Assembly (NCBI RefSeq): GCF_009861525.1 | Contig: NZ_WVHL01000005.1 | Location: 434,001 to 498,000 of the forward strand | Length of the DNA: 64,000 bases | Reading direction: 5' to 3' | DNA from: Pseudomonas sp. LD120 | GTDB taxonomy: Bacteria; Pseudomonadota; Gammaproteobacteria; Pseudomonadales; Pseudomonadaceae | Part shown: positions 54,304-64,000 of the stretch, piece after piece | Numbering within the stretch: position 1 is the first letter of the stretch | Layout: each line of letters opens with the position of its first letter | Translations under genes and position numbers: made by a program | The notes under the pieces: generated by a model | What the model was told of the DNA's origin: nothing | Database searches by the model: none | What the model saw: only the letters and a program-made list of their open reading frames with translations

Positions 54304-55887
54304 TTAGTTGCTGATCGCCAGGATGCTGGCCTGGTAGGCACCGACGAATACGTCGAAATCACCCACTTCGTTGTGTTCCAGCTCGGTCTGTTGTTCCAGG
54401 GATTTACGCGCGATGTCTTCGAAGGTGGCTTGTTCGTCCTTGGTCAGCGTCGGGCTGCGAAAGTGCTCGGCATGAGTCAGGCTCTGGCGCAGGGAAAACT
54501 GGCTGAAGCTTTCCTGGTGCTCGCTCATGGCCGCCAGCACTTGGGCCGACGGGGTCAATGACGAGTCCTGGACCTTGGCGAGCTGGGCGTCCAGCGCCTT
54601 GCTGTGGGCAGCGCTGCCGTGGCTCTGGTCCAGCAGGGCGGCCACTGGGGCGATCTGCTCCAGCAGCTCTGCCGCCCATTGCTTCATCTCCACCGGTTGC
54701 CCTTGGCGTTGCAGTTGCAGGCCCGGTCGCCGACCTTCCTTGACCACCGCGAGGAAGTTCGAGGTGGCGTTGCTGCACTCGCTGTTCTCGAACAACGGGC
54801 TGTCGTTGAGCGCGCAATACAGCAGGAAAGCATCAAGGAAGCGCGCTTCCTGAAGATCGATGCCCAGAGGCAGGAAGGGGTTGATGTCCAGGCAGCGCAC
54901 TTCGACGTACTGGACGCCCCGGGCCATCAGCGCCTGGATCGGCCGTTCGCCGGTGTAGGTCACGCGCTTGGGACGGATGTTGGAGTAGTACTCGTTTTCG
55001 ATCTGCAGGATGTTGGTGTTGAGCTGGATCCACTCGCCGTCCTTGTGGGTACCAACTTCCACATAAGGCGCATAAGGCGTGGCCACGGCCTTGCGCAGGC
55101 TGTCGGTGTAGCTGTTCAAGTCGTTGTAGCAAGGGGTCAGGCCGGCCTGGGCCTGGCTTTGGTAGCCCAGGTCGCTCATGCGCAGACTGGTGGCGTAGGG
55201 CAGGTACAGGGTGTCGGCGTCCAACTGCTCCAACTGGTGCGAGCGGCCACGCAGGAAACCCGCGTCCAGGGCCGGCGAAGCACCGAACAGGTACATCAGC
55301 AGCCAGCTGTAACGGCGGAAATTGCGGATCAGCGCGATATAGGCCGAAGACTGGTAGTCCCGGTCGCTGCCGACGAAGCCTTCGGCTTGCTTGAGCCGCG
55401 GCCACAGCTGTTCCGGTAGGGAGAAGTTGTAGTGGATCCCGGCAATGCACTGCATGGTCTTGCCGTAGCGCAGGGCCAGGCCCTTGCGGTACACGTACTT
55501 GAGCTGCCCGATGTTGGAGGTGCCGTAGTAGGCGATCGGGATGTCTTCCTCGGCCGGCAACGGGCACGGCATCGATGGACTCCACAGGTACTCGTTACCG
55601 AGCTTGCTGTAGGCGAAGCGATGAATCTTGTCGAGGCTGGCCAGGGTGTCCGCCGGGTCCTTGAGGGCCGGGGTGATGAACTCCAACAGCGACTCGGAGT
55701 AGTCGGTGGTGATCTGTTCGTTGGTCAGCGCGGAACCCAGTTCTTCCGGGTGCGGGGTCTGTGCCAGGCGGCCTTCGCCGGTGACACGCAGGCATTCACG
55801 TTCGATGCCATGCAGGCACTGCTCGAGCAGGGAGAGGTTAGCGCGCTCGCCGAGCAAGGCCAGGCGGCGGTTGAGAAGTTCGCTCAA
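54304..55887 (-). CDS. gshA: Glutamate-cysteine ligase
   Basis: First enzyme of glutathione synthesis, joining glutamate and cysteine with ATP. The 527-residue length fits Pseudomonas GshA. Start TTG 55887 ([22 protein letters not shown]) was chosen because AAGGA lies 7 bp before it. The GTG at 55902 would start in or before that RBS. Family blocks: [57 protein letters not shown] and [17 protein letters not shown]. It uses cysteine made by the sulfur genes around it. Separate transcription unit from tau. Confidence 0.93.
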   Translation of the reverse strand: MSELLNRRLALLGERANLSLLEQCLHGIERECLRVTGEGRLAQTPHPEELGSALTNEQITTDYSESLLEFITPALKDPADTLASLDKIHRFAYSKLGNEYLWSPSMPCPLPAEEDIPIAYYGTSNIGQLKYVYRKGLALRYGKTMQCIAGIHYNFSLPEQLWPRLKQAEGFVGSDRDYQSSAYIALIRNFRRYSWLLMYLFGASPALDAGFLRGRSHQLEQLDADTLYLPYATSLRMSDLGYQSQAQAGLTPCYNDLNSYTDSLRKAVATPYAPYVEVGTHKDGEWIQLNTNILQIENEYYSNIRPKRVTYTGERPIQALMARGVQYVEVRCLDINPFLPLGIDLQEARFLDAFLLYCALNDSPLFENSECSNATSNFLAVVKEGRRPGLQLQRQGQPVEMKQWAAELLEQIAPVAALLDQSHGSAAHSKALDAQLAKVQDSSLTPSAQVLAAMSEHQESFSQFSLRQSLTHAEHFRSPTLTKDEQATFEDIARKSLEQQTELEHNEVGDFDVFVGAYQASILAISN

Positions 55888-56102
55888 GTTGGATTCCTTC
55901 ACGCGTCAGTCGCCCCAATATGGGGGTGGGCAGGACGGTCTACAAGGGTGAAGTTAAAACTGGCGTTTTCGCCTGGTTTTTGAGTCAAACCGACTCGTCT
56001 GAAATCACCAATCCTTCATCCCTGAATCTGGCTTTAGCGCAGGCAAAAAACGCCGACGCCGCTTTCGCAGCGCCGAAATTAACCCAAATTCATGACAGGG
56101 AG

Positions 56103-56485
56103 CTATAGGACCGCGAAGGTGCCTTGTGCTTTTGCGACCAGTTTGTCGCCCTGGATCACGTCCGCTTCCACCACCAGGGTGCGGCGGCCGGGGTGGATCA
56201 CCTTGGCCCGGCACAGCACCTGGCCTTCGCTCACGGCGCGGATGTAGTTGATCTTGCATTCGATGGTGGCGCTCTGCTGGTCAAAGCCGTGGGTGCTGGA
56301 ACAGGCTAGCCCCATGGCAATGTCCACCAGGCTGAAGATCGCCCCGCCGTGCAGTTTTTGCCCGCGATTGCGCAACTGTGGGGTCAGCTCCAGGGCGACG
56401 TCTGCCTCGCCAATTTCCAGGCGTTGCAGACGGCAGCCGAGCAATTGGCTGAAGGCGCTTTCGGTCAGGCCGGCGGGGATCTGCA

Positions 56486-56486
<1 letters not shown>
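56103..56486 (-). CDS. PaaI/YiiD-type hotdog thioesterase
   Basis: A 127-residue acyl-CoA thioesterase of the hotdog fold: LTPQLRNRGQKLHGGAIFSLVDIAMGLAC holds the usual HGG active-site region, and CKINYIRAVSEGQVLCRAKVIHPGRRTLVVEADV is the second strand pair. Substrate unknown. ATG 56486 shares a base with the tex stop (TGATG), so it is coupled to tex, a common pairing in Pseudomonas. Confidence 0.85.
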
Positions 56487-58810
<2,324 letters not shown>

Positions 58811-59170
58811 AAAACCACCTGACAAATGTGTGAAAGCAGGCTCGCGGGCACGAAAATAAGGCCTGGCGAGTCTGGTTGAGCGGCCTGGCCCGCGCCGCCA
58901 CCTGGATCAAAAGGCAGCCTGTTGACCCGTGGAATCGAAAAAATACTGCCGGTTCAGGCAAATAAATAAACCGGCCGAAGTCGTACTGATCAGATATTGC
59001 CCAACACAAAAGGCGGCGCATTATACCCAGCGTTATTGTCTTCGGGGTGATCGCCGACCTCAGGCCGCCAGCGGGTTTGCTGGCGATAGAGGAAAAATCT
59101 GCTAACAATGCACACGGTGCGTATAACGGCAGCTACGCCATAATGCGCACCGAGATTAGAGGAGCATCCA
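58811..59170. promoter_or_regulatory. Divergent tex-ompR promoter region
   Basis: 360 bp without a gene. A hairpin with GCCGGTT (58948-58954) and AACCGGC (58970-58976) around an AT-rich loop is the only strong structure. Promoters for tex and for ompR must lie here. The run TTATTGTC...GGGGTGATCG at 59032-59051 is unremarkable. Confidence 0.5.
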
Positions 59171-59911
59171 ATGAGCAGCACTGCACAAACGGCTGAAGGC
59201 GAAAAAATTCTTATTGTTGACGATGATCCGGGGCTGAGCAGCCTGCTGGAGCGCTTCTTCGTCAGCAAGGGCTACCGTGCCCGTGCTGTACCGAACACCG
59301 AGCAAATGGACCGTCTGCTGGGTCGCGAAGTGTTCAACTTGGTGGTCCTCGACCTGATGCTGCCCGGCGAAGACGGCTTGACCGCCTGCCGCCGCCTGCG
59401 CAGCGCCAACAACCAGATTCCGATCATCATGCTCACCGCCAAGGGCGACGAGCTGAGCCGCATCAAGGGCCTGGAACTGGGCGCCGACGATTACCTGGCC
59501 AAGCCGTTCAACCCTGACGAGCTGATGGCTCGGGTCAAGGCCGTGCTGCGTCGCCAGTCCGCTCCAGTGCCGGGTGCGCCGGGCAGCGAAGACGAAAGCG
59601 TGACCTTCGGTGACTACGAACTGTCCCTGGCCACCCGCGAGCTCAAGCGTGGCGATGAAGTGCACATGCTCACCACCGGTGAATTCGCGGTACTCAAGGC
59701 CTTGGTGATGAACGCCCGCCAGCCGCTGACCCGCGACAAACTGATGAACCTGGCCCGTGGTCGTGAATGGGATGCCCTGGAACGCTCCATCGACGTGCAG
59801 ATCTCTCGCCTGCGGCGGATGATCGAACCCGACCCTTCCAAGCCGCGCTATATCCAGACTGTCTGGGGCGTGGGTTATGTCTTCGTGCCGGATGGCACCG
59901 CGACCAAGTGA
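59171..59911 (+). CDS. ompR: Osmoregulatory response regulator OmpR
   Basis: A 246-residue response regulator. Receiver: acidic pair in LIVDDDPGLSSLLERFF, phospho-Asp in NLVVLDLMLPGEDGLTACRRLR, Lys in YLAKPFNPDELMARV. Winged-helix domain: FGDYELSLATRELKRGDEVHML and the recognition and wing region SIDVQISRLRRMIEPDPSKPRYIQTVWGVGYVFVPDG, close to E. coli OmpR. ATG 59171 follows GGAGCATCCA. Regulates outer membrane and osmotic genes. The envZ gene follows 102 bp downstream, separated by a REP hairpin. Confidence 0.95.
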   Translation: MSSTAQTAEGEKILIVDDDPGLSSLLERFFVSKGYRARAVPNTEQMDRLLGREVFNLVVLDLMLPGEDGLTACRRLRSANNQIPIIMLTAKGDELSRIKGLELGADDYLAKPFNPDELMARVKAVLRRQSAPVPGAPGSEDESVTFGDYELSLATRELKRGDEVHMLTTGEFAVLKALVMNARQPLTRDKLMNLARGREWDALERSIDVQISRLRRMIEPDPSKPRYIQTVWGVGYVFVPDGTATK

Positions 59912-59921
59912 TCAGTGATTT

Positions 59922-59994
59922 GTAGGAGCGAACGCCCGGGCCGGTAACCCGGGCGTTCGCATTCCGCAACGCTGCGAGCGCGACTCGCTCCTGC
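59922..59994. repeat. REP pair between ompR and envZ
   Basis: GTAGGAGCGA (59922-59931) opposes TCGCTCCTGC (59985-59994). Inside, CGAACGCCCGGG and CCCGGGCGTTCG (59929-59940, 59948-59959) form a perfect 12-bp hairpin. It could lower read-through from ompR into envZ. Confidence 0.75.
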
Positions 59995-60013
59995 AAAGTG
60001 TGTATTGGCTGTT

Positions 60014-61327
60014 ATGAAAACCCCGCTGTGGTTCCCCCAGAGTTTCTTCTCCCGCACCCTATGGCTGGTGCTGATCGTGGTGCTGTTTTCCAAGGCATTG
60101 ACCCTGGTTTATCTGTTGATGAACGAGGACGTGCTGGTGGACCGGCAGTACAGCCACGGCGTGGCCCTGACCCTGCGCGCCTACTGGGCCGCGGACGAAT
60201 CCAACCGCGACCAGATCGCCGAGGCCGCCGGCCTGATCAAGGTGGTGGGCAGCGGCGTGCCGGCCGGCGAGCAGCATTGGCCCTACAGCGAGATCTACCA
60301 GCGGCAGATGCAGGCCGAGCTGGGGGCCGACACCGAAGTGCGCCTGCGCATGCATGCGCCGCCGGCGCTCTGGGTGCGGGCGCCGAGCCTGGGGGATGGC
60401 TGGCTCAAGGTGCCGCTGTATCCGCACCCGTTGCGGGGGCAGAAGATCTGGAGCGTGCTCGGCTGGTTCTTCGCCATCGGCCTGCTCTCCACCGCCTCGG
60501 CGTGGATCTTCGTCAGCCAGCTCAACCAGCCTCTGAAGCGCCTGGTGTATGCCGCTCGGCAACTGGGTCAGGGGCGCAGCGTGCGCCTGCCCATCAGCGA
60601 CACCCCCAGTGAGATGACCGAGGTTTATCGCGCCTTCAACCAGATGGCCGAGGACGTGGAGCAAGCCGGACGCGAACGCGAGCTGATGCTGGCGGGGGTG
60701 TCCCACGACCTGCGCACGCCGCTGACCCGCTTGCGCCTGTCGCTGGAGCTGATGGGGGCTCACACCGATCTGACCGACGATATGGTCCGCGACATCGAGG
60801 ACATGGACGCCATCCTCGATCAGTTCCTGGCGTTCATTCGTGACGGCCGCGACGAGTCAGTGGAAGAAGTGGATCTCTGCGATCTGGTGCGTGAAGTGGC
60901 CGCGCCCTACAACCAGAATGAAGAGCGGGTGCACCTGCGTCTGGAACCCATCCAGCCATTTCCACTGCGCCGGGTGTCGATGAAGCGCCTGCTCAACAAC
61001 CTGATTGGCAACGCTTTGAACCACGCCGGCACCGAAGTCGAAGTTGCGGCTTACCTCTCGGGCGATATCAATGCGCCCTACGTGGTGCTGAGTGTGATGG
61101 ACCGAGGGGCGGGGATCGATCCTTCAGAGCTGGAGGCGATCTTCAACCCCTTTACCCGTGGCGACCGCGCGCGGGGTGGCAAAGGCACCGGTTTGGGGCT
61201 GGCCATCGTCAAGCGGATTGCCGCTATGCACGGCGGCAACGTCGAGCTGCGCAATCGGCCTGACGGCGGGTTGGAGGCTCGGGTGCGCTTGCCGTTGGGC
61301 TTGTTGCTGCCACGCGATGCGGACTGA
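60014..61327 (+). CDS. envZ: Osmosensor histidine kinase EnvZ
   Basis: A 437-residue membrane kinase: two helices (about residues 12-35 and 150-172), HAMP (QLNQPLKRLVYAARQLGQG), the H box MLAGVSHDLRTPLTRLRLSLELM near residue 235, N box LLNNLIGNALNHAG and G box GTGLGLAIVKRIAAMHGG. The periplasmic part is about 110 residues. ATG 60014. ATG 60005 is an alternative. It works with OmpR just upstream. Confidence 0.95.
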   Translation: MKTPLWFPQSFFSRTLWLVLIVVLFSKALTLVYLLMNEDVLVDRQYSHGVALTLRAYWAADESNRDQIAEAAGLIKVVGSGVPAGEQHWPYSEIYQRQMQAELGADTEVRLRMHAPPALWVRAPSLGDGWLKVPLYPHPLRGQKIWSVLGWFFAIGLLSTASAWIFVSQLNQPLKRLVYAARQLGQGRSVRLPISDTPSEMTEVYRAFNQMAEDVEQAGRERELMLAGVSHDLRTPLTRLRLSLELMGAHTDLTDDMVRDIEDMDAILDQFLAFIRDGRDESVEEVDLCDLVREVAAPYNQNEERVHLRLEPIQPFPLRRVSMKRLLNNLIGNALNHAGTEVEVAAYLSGDINAPYVVLSVMDRGAGIDPSELEAIFNPFTRGDRARGGKGTGLGLAIVKRIAAMHGGNVELRNRPDGGLEARVRLPLGLLLPRDAD

Positions 61328-61331
61328 ACAC

Positions 61332-61433
61332 CTGTAGCCGCTGCCGCAGGCTGCGATAAGGGCCGAAGGCCCTTGCGCGGCCCGCAAGCGCGACTGCTGC
61401 GCAGCCGGTCACAGCCTGCGGCAGTGGCTACAG
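61332..61433. repeat. REPIN with near-perfect inverted ends
   Basis: The ends CTGTAGCCGCTGCCGCAGGC (61332-61351) and GCCTGCGGCAGTGGCTACAG (61414-61433) are inverted copies with one mismatch. The centre holds a hairpin GGGCC-GAA-GGCCC. Lies 4 bp after the envZ stop and 23 bp before the rimK end. Confidence 0.85.
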
Positions 61434-61456
61434 GGGCCGCCGATCGAGCGTACCCC

Positions 61457-62362
61457 TTAGCCCTTACCCTTGGTCCGGGTCATGTTCGGCCCGCCGTTCT
61501 TTTCAATGTGTTCGATGATGATGCCCGCCACGTTCTTGCCGGTGGTGGTTTCGATGCCTTCCAGGCCAGGTGAGGAGTTGACCTCCATCACCAGCGGCCC
61601 GTGATTGGAGCGCAGGATATCCACCCCCGCCACGCTCAGCCCCATGACCTTGGCCGCCCGTAGCGCGGTCATGCGTTCTTCCGGGGTGATCTTGATCAGG
61701 CTGGCGCTGCCACCGCGGTGCAGGTTGGAACGGAACTCCCCCGGCTTGGCCTGACGCTTCATCGCGGCGATGACCTTGTCGCCCACCACGAAGCAGCGAA
61801 TGTCGGCGCCACCGGCTTCCTTGATGTACTCCTGAACCATGATGTCCTGCTTCAGGCCCATGAACGCCTCGATCACCGATTCCGCCGCCGTGGCGGTTTC
61901 GCACAGCACCACGCCGATGCCCTGGGTGCCTTCCAGCACCTTGATCACCAGGGGCGCGCCGTTGACCATTTCGATCAGGTCGGGAATGTCGTCCGGTGAG
62001 TGGGCAAAGCCAGTCACCGGCAGGCCGATGCCACGCCGTGACAGCAGTTGCAGGGAGCGCAGTTTGTCCCGGGAACGGGCGATGGCCACCGACTCGTTGA
62101 GAGGAAACACCCCCATCATTTCGAACTGGCGCAGCACCGCGCAGCCGTAGAAGGTCACCGAGGCACCGATCCGCGGGATCACCGCATCGAAGCCTTCCAA
62201 GGGCTTGCCACGGTAGTGAATCTGCGGCTTGTGGCTGGCGATGTTCATGTAGGCGCGCAGGGTGTCGACCACTACCATTTCATGGCCACGCTCGGTGCCG
62301 GCTTCGACCAGGCGACGAGTGGAATACAGACGCGGATTACGCGACAGCACAGCGATCTTCAT
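61457..62362 (-). CDS. rimK: Ribosomal protein S6 glutamate ligase RimK
   Basis: ATP-grasp ligase, 301 residues, that adds glutamates to the C-terminus of ribosomal protein S6. The ATP-grasp markers are [21 protein letters not shown] near residue 137, [22 protein letters not shown] near 178, and [23 protein letters not shown] near 260. In P. fluorescens RimK is controlled by c-di-GMP and the proteins RimA and RimB encoded alongside, as here. Overlaps rimB by 4 bp. Confidence 0.95.
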   Translation of the reverse strand: MKIAVLSRNPRLYSTRRLVEAGTERGHEMVVVDTLRAYMNIASHKPQIHYRGKPLEGFDAVIPRIGASVTFYGCAVLRQFEMMGVFPLNESVAIARSRDKLRSLQLLSRRGIGLPVTGFAHSPDDIPDLIEMVNGAPLVIKVLEGTQGIGVVLCETATAAESVIEAFMGLKQDIMVQEYIKEAGGADIRCFVVGDKVIAAMKRQAKPGEFRSNLHRGGSASLIKITPEERMTALRAAKVMGLSVAGVDILRSNHGPLVMEVNSSPGLEGIETTTGKNVAGIIIEHIEKNGGPNMTRTKGKG

Positions 62363-62841
62363 GCAACACCTGTGGCAGAGCTAGTGGATACCGGGAACAC
62401 CGGTTTGTCTTGTACGTATTTGATGCCCGGATTGACCACCAGTTGGCCGTCGATCAGGGCCTTGGACCCCAGCAGCAGGCGATAGCGCATGGCCTTGCGG
62501 CAGGCGAGGGTGAATTCCACCCGCCACACGCGATCGCCCAGGGCCAGGCTGGTGCTGATCACATAGCGCACCTGAGCCTGGCCGTTGGAGCTCTTGATGG
62601 TCTTCATCGCCACCAGCGGCGCTTCGCACCGCCGATGACGCAATTGCACCACGCTGCCCAGATGGGCGTTGAAGCGCACCCACTGCTCACCGTCGCGCTC
62701 GAACGGCTCGATCTCGGTGGCATGCAGGCTGGAGGTACTGGCTCCGGTATCGATCTTGGCGCGCAGACCGGCCACTCCCAGATCCGGGAGCGCCACCCAT
62801 TCGCGCAAACCGACGACGGTCAAAAGGTCAAAAGTCTTCAA
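62359..62841 (-). CDS. rimB: RimB, retropepsin-like ATP-dependent zinc protease family
   Basis: A 160-residue protein of the RimB/RimK-associated retropepsin family. The catalytic DTGAS-type motif is clear: [22 protein letters not shown] near residue 30. The rest ([24 protein letters not shown] and [23 protein letters not shown]) is typical. In P. fluorescens it modulates RimK activity. Overlaps rimK by ATGA. rimA lies 16 bp upstream. Confidence 0.92.
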   Translation of the reverse strand: MKTFDLLTVVGLREWVALPDLGVAGLRAKIDTGASTSSLHATEIEPFERDGEQWVRFNAHLGSVVQLRHRRCEAPLVAMKTIKSSNGQAQVRYVISTSLALGDRVWRVEFTLACRKAMRYRLLLGSKALIDGQLVVNPGIKYVQDKPVFPVSTSSATGVA

Positions 62842-62857
62842 TTGGGATAACCGGCAA

Positions 62858-63637
62858 TTAACGTTTCCAGGCCGTGGCCGGAACCTCGGGCAAGGCTTTG
62901 AAGGCAGGTTTGGCGAACCAGTAACCCTGCATCAGAAAAATTCCACAGTCGCTGAGAAAGTCCCGCTCGCCGGCACTCTCAATGCCTTCGGCAATGACTG
63001 TAACCCCCAACTCCGCACACATTGTGACAAGGCTACGGACGATCGCCTGGCGCACGCGGTCCTGGTCGACATCACGGATCAGCGCCATGTCGAGTTTGAT
63101 CAGGTCAGGTTGGAAGTCCGCTAGCAGATTCAGCCCCGAGTACCCTGAGCCGAAGTCATCGATGGCGGTCTTGAAGCCGAATTCGCGGTATTCACGCAGA
63201 ATATGAGTCAAATGGCGATAGTTATCTACGTGCTGACTTTCCAGGGTTTCGAAAATCAATCGATCCAAGGGAAAGCGCTGTGCGCGAGCGGTTTCCAGGG
63301 TACTGCGGATGCACAGCTCCGGCCGGTACACCGCGTTGGGCATGAAGTTGATCGACAGGTGGCTGTGTATTCCAAGCTGGGCGGCGTGGGTGATGGCCAG
63401 GGTGCGGCAGTGCTGGTCGAAATGGTAGCGGTTGCTGTCGTTGATCCGATCCAGCACGGTCTTTGCGCCTTCGCCGTTGATCCCGCGTACCAGCGCTTCA
63501 TGGGCAAATACCGATTGGTCCCGCAGATCGACGATGGGCTGGTAGGCGAAGGCGAAATCGAAATCCAGAGGCTGGCCTTGCTGGCAACCTTGGCAACGGT
63601 TGTCGGGCGAGGTTGGTTCAGGGGGGGAGTGAGTCAC
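62858..63637 (-). CDS. rimA: RimA, EAL-domain c-di-GMP phosphodiesterase
   Basis: A 259-residue EAL protein with little outside the domain. The signature is seen in FAHEALVRGINGEGA (near residue 45), with FMPNAVYRPELCIRSTLE, ETLESQHVDNYRHL and TAIDDFGSGYSGLNLLADFQPDLIKLDM containing the metal and c-di-GMP-binding residues. A short Cys-rich start (NRCQGCQQGQ) is common in this family. In P. fluorescens it hydrolyses c-di-GMP and stimulates RimK. First gene of rimA-rimB-rimK. Confidence 0.92.
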   Translation of the reverse strand: MTHSPPEPTSPDNRCQGCQQGQPLDFDFAFAYQPIVDLRDQSVFAHEALVRGINGEGAKTVLDRINDSNRYHFDQHCRTLAITHAAQLGIHSHLSINFMPNAVYRPELCIRSTLETARAQRFPLDRLIFETLESQHVDNYRHLTHILREYREFGFKTAIDDFGSGYSGLNLLADFQPDLIKLDMALIRDVDQDRVRQAIVRSLVTMCAELGVTVIAEGIESAGERDFLSDCGIFLMQGYWFAKPAFKALPEVPATAWKR

Positions 63638-63749
63638 GGGACGCCTCGCGTATCAGATGGCAACCTGGGGTATTTTAGGTGAGCGTCAGGCTTTAGGTGC
63701 ACCAGCTTACGGGCTGTCTGGCTGCAATATTTTTCCAAGAGGAATTTCA

Positions 63750-64000
63750 GTGGCACACAAACAGGAAGAAGAAGACAAGGTGCGTCTGGACAAATGGCTG
63801 TGGGCGGCGCGCTTCTACAAAACCCGAGCGTTGGCCAAGGCGGCGATCGAAAGTGGCAAGGTGCATCATCGGGGCGAGCGCTGCAAGCCGGGCAAGGAGC
63901 CACGGGTGGGCGACGAATATGCAATCCGCACGGGCTTCGATGAGCGCACCGTGGTGGTGCAGGCCCTTTCCAGCGTGCGCCGTGGCGCGCCCGAGGCACA
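63750..64000 (+). CDS. hslR: Hsp15, S4-domain ribosome-associated heat shock protein (5' part)
   Basis: Starts at GTG 63750 behind AGAGGA and runs off the window end (83 codons shown). VRLDKWLWAARFYKTRALAKAAIESGKVHHRG is the S4 RNA-binding domain of Hsp15, which rescues stalled 50S subunits carrying tRNA. The family is about 130 residues. Divergent from rimA with a 112-bp gap. Confidence 0.92.
   Translation, partial: MAHKQEEEDKVRLDKWLWAARFYKTRALAKAAIESGKVHHRGERCKPGKEPRVGDEYAIRTGFDERTVVVQALSSVRRGAPEA

Overview
The base composition (GC-rich with short AT-rich islands at promoters), the gene families and the scattered REP/REPIN palindromes point to a Pseudomonas of the fluorescens/protegens/chlororaphis group. 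I judged this from protein similarity recalled from memory. No database was searched.

Layout. 1-4.1 kb: end of oscA, then the sulfate ABC transporter sbp-cysTWA. 4.4-8.5 kb: a three-gene overlapping operon for a GMC-type flavin dehydrogenase. It comprises a monoheme CxxCH protein, an FAD-SLDH-type small subunit, and a large subunit with a C-terminal LecA/PA-IL-like domain. 8.5-16.3 kb: a DUF962 membrane protein, a Crp/Fnr regulator, a 92-bp REP tandem array, a hiuH/GlcG-like/two-component cluster with a palindromic box, and an AraC regulator divergent from a fatty-acid desaturase. 16.3-23.6 kb: an accessory island on the minus strand. It holds an SMI1/KNR4 gene with a decayed partner, a DUF2975/XRE pair, a DUF6392 gene, two tandem DUF6708 membrane proteins plus the scar of a third, the C-terminal part of a VasX/BTH_I2691-like type VI effector, and a truncated vgrG. 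24-41.3 kb: organosulfur scavenging, with an RBBP9-like hydrolase, a short sigma-54 activator, two MetQ-type binding proteins, metNI, an FMN monooxygenase, two sfnB copies, the cystine transporter tcyJLN, dcyD and epsC. 41.8-47.8 kb: betT behind a TetR-type palindrome, an aldo/keto reductase and a stand-alone lipoamide dehydrogenase. 47.8-50.3 kb: an XRE/ImmA-IrrE gene with a small operon split by a G7 tract. 50.3-56 kb: tauABCD and gshA. 56-64 kb: core genes (hotdog thioesterase, tex, ompR-envZ, rimK-rimB-rimA, start of hslR).

How it fits together. About twenty genes serve sulfur acquisition from sulfate, sulfonates, sulfones, methionine-like compounds and cystine, and feed cysteine and glutathione synthesis. 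Several of their upstream regions carry AT-rich elements with a GGAATA/TATTCC core. The most unusual material is the 16-23.6 kb type VI island, where deletions fused a vgrG head to an effector tail while a duplicated set of candidate immunity genes was kept, and the lectin-like domain on the dehydrogenase at 6.2-8.5 kb.
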